From assembly GCF_015706575.1 (NCBI RefSeq), contig NW_024037063.1, positions 14,942,927 to 15,006,926 on the forward strand: DNA of 64,000 nt. Reading direction: 5' to 3'. Of the stretch, positions 62,301-64,000 are shown piece by piece. The notes under the pieces are model-generated. The model was given only the letters and a program-made list of their open reading frames with translations, had not been told where the DNA came from and did not search any database. How positions within the stretch are numbered: position 1 is the stretch's first letter; every line of letters starts with the position of its first letter. Position numbers and translations under genes: made by a program. This DNA is from Patiria miniata. Its lineage: Eukaryota; Echinodermata; Asteroidea; Valvatida; Asterinidae.

Positions 62301-63148
62301 GTCAAAATGCGTTACATAAAATTGTCAAGAGGACAGAACAGGATTCAGTCAAAGAAAGGATAATCAACTTGCCACGAAGTAGAAATGTTCTCCCTTCGTC
62401 GTTGCTTCATCTTCCTCCATGGAATTCTCCCTGCCTATCATTACCACCACTGGACCATTTGCTGCCCCAGCCGTGCTAGCACCAGTCTTGCACACAACCC
62501 TGTATAAAAACCATAATGAAAGTTATTTACTCAATTACATGTACAATGTAAATTACACATAGTCAAACACAAAACACTCCATTCTGCTTGGAATTTCCAG
62601 GGCAGAAATGCGAAATTCACACGTCGTTTGCGGCCCTAGGGCCATGTGTGTAAAGGGCACCTGCTTTGGTAAATTCCTGCACAGTCCAATAACCTGTGCG
62701 CGCTGAAACATTACACTGCTAAGGATTTCTTGGAACCAGGACTAGTTAGAACCAGACAGGGGAACATGGTGCTTGTGTTCTTGGGAAACATACTTTACTA
62801 CAATAACATCTCTCCACCTAGGACTACACGTTCTGGTTTTGAGGTGCTGCAGAAAAGTGGTTTCGTCATGTCCTAATGAACAGGGGTAATAATTGTGAAA
62901 CGTTTTGAGACTTTGGCGCAAAACAGTACCTAAGCACCACATCATTAACTTTTAAAAAATTAACTGTTTTTAATTGGGTATTTGTCTTAAACTGATTACC
63001 TTTCTGCAGGTTTGTACTCTGATTCTATCATCTGACATGACATATTAGCCACAGTGACTCGTTTGATATCGCTGGCGGTCTGCCCCAGGTTATATCCCTC
63101 AATGACCACTCTGGTACCTCCGGCAACATGACCACTCTTGGGCTGGAA
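44210..63148 (-). CDS. Plexin receptor, 3' part of gene (20 exons)
   Basis: Twenty exons join in a continuous frame to give about 1051 residues ending in a stop at 44210. In order they encode four IPT/TIG domains (63148 to 57444), a transmembrane helix (56763-56535 exon), and the cytoplasmic RasGAP-like region split by a Rho-binding domain (55390 to 44210). Both GAP arginine sites look intact: LLLRR across 54736/53946 and LQLRFWVN in the 46128 exon. Plexins are cell-surface semaphorin receptors that control cytoskeleton and axon guidance through Rap GAP activity. The Sema and PSI exons must lie beyond 64000. Sequence features are shared with both A and B plexins (KSNC and SDQDM as in A, GSLRKGER as in B), so no subtype symbol is given. 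The conserved cytoplasmic part suggests a functional gene. Confidence 0.95.
44686..44938. repeat. Inverted repeat with 37-bp arms
   Basis: 44686-44722 is complementary to 44902-44938 with one mismatch (core GATGCGATCAAGCTAAATGA). The loop is about 180 bp. It lies in the plexin intron between exons 20 and 19 and is probably a fold-back or MITE-like element. Confidence 0.75.
45091..45244 (-). CDS. Plexin exon 19 (GAP domain)
   Basis: A 154-nt exon encoding [20 protein letters not shown] and then [15 protein letters not shown], typical of the C-terminal GAP helices. Donor GAG|GTAGGC. Confidence 0.92.
45595..45855. repeat. 12-bp minisatellite in plexin intron
   Basis: Head-to-tail variants of GGACTTGTGATG and GGACTTGTGAAG fill this stretch between exons 19 and 18. 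Long open frames here are by-products of the 12-bp period. Confidence 0.9.
45916..46128 (-). CDS. Plexin exon 18 (GAP arginine and [10 protein letters not shown])
   Basis: A 213-nt exon. The acceptor ctacag at 46129-46130 gives [19 protein letters not shown] in frame; the nearer cttcag would break the frame. It holds the second GAP arginine (LRFWVN) and the signature [13 protein letters not shown]. Confidence 0.93.
46340..46665 (-). mobile_element. tRNA-derived SINE in plexin intron
   Basis: On the minus strand it starts TGGCTTGTGCGTAAAGCGC and carries a B box GGTTTGATTCC at 46603-46613. The body includes CCGGTTTCCTCCACGC. The 3' limit is approximate and no target duplication was found. Confidence 0.55.
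46840..47330. repeat. 10-bp minisatellite in plexin intron
   Basis: About 49 units of GGGGCAGGCT or GGGGCAGACT lie between plexin exons 18 and 17. The plus strand is G-rich and could form G-quadruplexes. Several frames on both strands are open for the whole length, a repeat artefact. Confidence 0.95.
47452..47612 (-). CDS. Plexin exon 17 (GAP domain)
   Basis: A 161-nt exon encoding [17 protein letters not shown] and [12 protein letters not shown], then HAWKSN, all strongly conserved in plexins. Confidence 0.93.
47838..48620. repeat. 87-bp satellite of hairpin units in plexin intron
   Basis: Nine units with an exact 87-bp period each contain GACTGGTTCCTGCCCCTATC and, about 45 bp further on, GGGAACCAGTCCAC. 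ACTGGTTCC and GGAACCAGT are complementary, so every unit can fold into a hairpin. It lies between exons 17 and 16. Because 87 is 29 codons, frames are open on both strands; I do not regard them as genes. Confidence 0.95.
49170..49342 (-). CDS. Plexin exon 16
   Basis: A 173-nt exon encoding a variable Ser/Thr-rich stretch, then [20 protein letters not shown] and [11 protein letters not shown]. It is part of the segment joining the Rho-binding domain to the second half of the GAP. Confidence 0.92.
49491..49517. repeat. AAT microsatellite next to an element-like tail
   Basis: Repeats of AAT are followed by TGTATTTATATAGCGCTTTT and CAAAGCACTATAT, a short motif pair I recall at the ends of interspersed repeats in invertebrate genomes. 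Identity of the element is uncertain. Confidence 0.6.
50065..50291. mobile_element. Small MITE-like element, CACT ends
   Basis: The left end CACTGCCAAAAATGAG and the complement of the right end, CACTACAAAAAAAATA, both continue into GAAAAATATTCTTGAA-like sequence about 40 bp inside. The element is 227 bp, very AT-rich, and lies in the intron between exons 16 and 15. Confidence 0.6.
50436..50517 (-). CDS. Plexin exon 15
   Basis: An 82-nt exon encoding [20 protein letters not shown] and ARKY. VPDGA follows AHYQ from the previous exon, as in other plexins. Confidence 0.9.
51600..51709 (-). CDS. Plexin exon 14 (Rho-binding domain)
   Basis: A 110-nt exon encoding [19 protein letters not shown] and then [12 protein letters not shown], the end of the Rho-GTPase-binding domain. 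Confidence 0.92.
51913..52274. mobile_element. Tourist-like MITE (PIF/Harbinger type), copy 2
   Basis: Ends GGCCAAAAAAATACTCGGTC and complement, flanked by TAA on both sides (51910-51912 and 52275-52277). It shares subterminal GCGGCGACGCGGC and GACGCGCGCGC with 41596-41964 but has a different middle, including repeated CCTTGGTG words. It lies in the intron between plexin exons 14 and 13. Confidence 0.8.
52356..52512 (-). CDS. Plexin exon 13 (Rho-binding domain)
   Basis: A 157-nt exon encoding [19 protein letters not shown] and [12 protein letters not shown], the ubiquitin-like fold of the Rho-binding domain. Confidence 0.93.
52730..52825 (-). CDS. Plexin exon 12
   Basis: A 96-nt exon encoding [20 protein letters not shown] and [10 protein letters not shown], leading into the Rho-binding domain. 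Confidence 0.93.
53230..53525 (+). mobile_element. Degenerate SINE-like repeat
   Basis: It contains a decayed B-box-like GATTTTGAATCCTG (about 53312), then CCTTGGGCAAGGCACTTCAC, CTCTCCACCCAGGAGTATAA and TAGCATCCCATCCAGGG. This is a body I recall from tRNA-derived SINEs of marine invertebrates. The ends are not defined. It sits between exons 12 and 11. Confidence 0.5.
53640..53815. repeat. Interspersed repeat family member 1
   Basis: Diverged relative of the repeats at 57760-57920 and 61741-61856. It shares GAGAACCAGTCAC, CATTTTGGC(T/C)GGTAA and AGCAGAT or GCTGAGCAG words. Confidence 0.5.
53829..53946 (-). CDS. Plexin exon 11 (GAP domain)
   Basis: A 118-nt exon. Joined to the previous exon it gives [20 protein letters not shown], then [13 protein letters not shown]. 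The RR pair corresponds to the first GAP arginine site. Confidence 0.93.
54235..54735. other. Plexin intron, nothing recognised
   Basis: AT-rich intron sequence between exons 11 and 10, without a repeat or gene that I can support. Confidence 0.5.
54736..55001 (-). CDS. Plexin exon 10 (GAP domain)
   Basis: A 266-nt exon encoding [40 protein letters not shown] and [13 protein letters not shown], the N-terminal GAP helices. Confidence 0.93.
55233..55390 (-). CDS. Plexin exon 9 (juxtamembrane to GAP)
   Basis: A 158-nt exon giving, with the previous exon, [19 protein letters not shown] and [17 protein letters not shown], the conserved start of the cytoplasmic GAP region. Confidence 0.93.
55395..56060. 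other. Plexin intron, nothing recognised
   Basis: Intron between exons 9 and 8, before the 15-bp minisatellite. No extra exon or element seen. Confidence 0.5.
56068..56366. repeat. 15-bp minisatellite in plexin intron
   Basis: About 20 units of GTTGGTATGCGCACA with variants (GCCCACA, GCGCAGA) lie in the intron between exons 9 and 8. The 15-bp period keeps frames open on both strands. Confidence 0.95.
56535..56763 (-). CDS. Plexin exon 8 (transmembrane)
   Basis: A 229-nt exon encoding the end of IPT4, then a hydrophobic helix ([20 protein letters not shown]) followed by CIWRR and a charged juxtamembrane coiled coil. RVAQECKD is a plexin hallmark. Confidence 0.93.
57444..57593 (-). CDS. Plexin exon 7 (IPT4)
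   Basis: A 150-nt exon, phase 0 at both ends, encoding [20 protein letters not shown] and [15 protein letters not shown]. Confidence 0.88.
57760..57920. repeat. Interspersed repeat family member 2
   Basis: About 70 bp (57808-57878) is nearly identical to 61756-61826, including CAGTCACAGTTAATAGAATT and CATTTTGGCCGGTAATCGGT. It lies between exons 7 and 6. It probably belongs to a short non-autonomous element. Confidence 0.7.
57981..58241 (-). CDS. Plexin exon 6 (IPT3 to IPT4)
   Basis: A 261-nt exon, phase 0-0, encoding [20 protein letters not shown] and [11 protein letters not shown], close to the plexin pattern LGFVMDNV. Confidence 0.9.
58463..58540. mobile_element. Short hairpin element, single copy
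   Basis: TGGTTCCCTGAC and GTCAGGGAACCA form a perfect 12-bp inverted pair around about 55 bp. The arms resemble those of the 87-bp satellite units at 47838-48620. It may be a dispersed relative of that unit. Confidence 0.5.
58978..59263 (+). mobile_element. tRNA-derived SINE with target duplication
   Basis: The head has A box TGGCGTAGCGG (58995-59005) and B box GGTTCAAATCC (59037-59047). A non-tRNA body follows, then a tail of AAATAA repeats. ATCTTGAT occurs directly on both sides (58970-58977 and 59264-59271), a clear 8-bp target duplication. It lies in the intron between plexin exons 6 and 5. It looks complete and rather young. Confidence 0.88.
59405..59546 (-). CDS. Plexin exon 5 (IPT3 start)
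   Basis: A 142-nt exon encoding [20 protein letters not shown], matching the plexin motif SGGTLLTVTGTNL..V.EP, and then a basic Arg/Gln-rich insert. Confidence 0.9.
60012..60179 (-). CDS. Plexin exon 4 (IPT2)
   Basis: A 168-nt exon encoding [20 protein letters not shown] and [12 protein letters not shown], the second half of IPT2. Confidence 0.88.
60240..61330. other. Plexin intron, nothing recognised
   Basis: Intron between exons 4 and 3. It is AT-rich with no definable element or additional exon. Confidence 0.5.
61336..61481 (-). CDS. Plexin exon 3 (IPT2 start)
   Basis: A 146-nt exon encoding [20 protein letters not shown] and then [11 protein letters not shown], a classic IPT start with GPxxGGxxVT. 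Confidence 0.9.
61741..61856. repeat. Interspersed repeat family member 3
   Basis: Near-identical to 57808-57878 over about 70 bp (CAGTTAATAGAATTCTTATA). It lies between plexin exons 3 and 2. Confidence 0.7.
62373..62499 (-). CDS. Plexin exon 2 (IPT1 end)
   Basis: A 127-nt exon encoding [17 protein letters not shown] and then EHFYFV. The 5' splice site is most likely GTG|GCAAGT, a GC-AG intron. The alternative donor TTC|GTGGCA at the same place would remove one Val and keep the frame. Confidence 0.87.
63000..63148 (-). CDS. Plexin exon 1 in window (IPT1)
   Basis: A 149-nt exon with acceptor ccgtag and donor AAAG|GTAATC, encoding [20 protein letters not shown] and [15 protein letters not shown]. 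It is the first IPT domain. Upstream exons lie outside the window. Confidence 0.88.
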
Positions 63149-63981
63149 CTACGGAATGCAAGACCACAAAATGCATGACATCAACCAAAACACAATGAAA
63201 TCTAGGGGTAGTTAGGGCAAAGTCTAACAGTATCATGAAATCTTTTTAGGTAACTCTGGATTGCTTTTAAAAAATACCCATATTTTGTTATGGAATAATT
63301 ACTGTAATTTAGAATTATTTGTGACCAACAATAATGTGGTTCTTGCACAGGTAGACTGTCCACCATGTCTAATCACAGAAATGAAAGCCTTTTTTCAGGA
63401 GATTGCAGATGCCTAAACAGAAAAACAACGTTTTTTCATTTTAACAGTAAAACAAATTATACAGTTAGAGAGGTCTGATATATTTCATCTTTAGCAAAGA
63501 CTTCTTCAAAGGTGAAACAAATTGCGAACAATTTGCAAGGAGAAAAACTAAATTGGCTGAAGTGCACACATACCGTAAGTACCTATTTTTATGGTGGTGG
63601 TGATGGTTGGGGATTTACTTAAGAAAAGTTCAAGTCATTATTAATTAATTTTACACACATTTGGATTGATGTCTAAAGCTTTGCAGAATCTAAGATTGAG
63701 GTGTTGTTTATTGACTGCTTTAACTCACGGTACAGTAAAACTAGCCCCGCTCAGTGATTCATGGAGCGTTCTAATTTCTTTCACCTTCTTCTTGAGAAAA
63801 TTGAATGTTCAATGGATCCGCTTGTTGAGAGGGAGTTTTACTATGCCACTTGAGCCAGTCAATAGTTGAATAGAATGCTAGTACACATGTGCCAGCGCCA
63901 GTACATATTATACAAATATTGAATGCTTCGAGTGGTGTAGTAAAACTAGCCTCCCGAGGTGATCCATGGACATTCTATTTT
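63149..63981. other. Plexin intron, nothing recognised
   Basis: Sequence upstream of the first plexin exon seen. No Sema or PSI exon could be recognised before the window ends. Confidence 0.5.
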
Positions 63982-64000
63982 CCCGAGGCGAAGCCGAGGG
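63982..64000. mobile_element. Possible end of an inverted-repeat element
   Basis: CCCGAGGCGAAGCCGAGGG is nearly self-complementary and resembles the terminal repeat of short DNA elements. The partner end would lie beyond the window or is missing. Confidence 0.3.

Overview
This looks like a nuclear genome fragment from an invertebrate animal, most likely a marine deuterostome such as an echinoderm; the exact group is inferred. It carries a multi-exon plexin, a sacsin-like gene with one giant exon, a Death-domain plus TRADD-N-like immune-type gene, tRNA-derived SINEs, many short inverted-repeat elements and satellites. All three genes read on the minus strand.

Layout: (1) 203-4082 holds exons of a Death/TRADD-N-type gene that runs off the left edge. 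Every exon is symmetric phase 1-1. (2) 4.1-12.1 kb is non-coding. It includes a SINE, a fold-back element, and a 3.7-kb block (5425-9163) with a second, diverged copy at 36.6-41.1 kb. (3) 12434-25397 is a sacsin-like gene: two small exons plus a 12-kb exon encoding three HSP90-type ATPase (SIRPT) repeats. (4) 26.6-28.2 kb holds shuffled pieces of the left-hand gene, including two module exons whose splice phase fits the first visible sacsin exon. (5) 28.17-36.62 kb is a satellite of about 27 copies of a 316-bp unit. (6) 36.6-41.1 kb is the second copy of the 5.4-9.2 kb block, with three MITE-like insertions absent from the first. (7) 44210-63148 holds 20 exons of a plexin, from IPT1 to the stop codon; its Sema and PSI exons lie beyond the right edge. 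The plexin introns carry several minisatellites, MITEs and SINEs.

How the parts may work together: the left gene and the sacsin-like gene share a phase-1 exon vocabulary (linker, Death, TRADD-N, 25-29-residue modules) and duplicated upstream DNA. Both upstream copies keep a kappaB-like palindrome five bases from a CAATGGCGGCC box. My main hypothesis is a tandem pair of genes in which Death/TRADD-N signalling exons or their linker modules are spliced onto a giant sacsin-type ATPase, possibly under NF-kB-like control. Splice phase and duplication are read directly from the sequence; the fusion transcript and its regulation are inferred. The plexin is an unrelated, conventional semaphorin-receptor gene.
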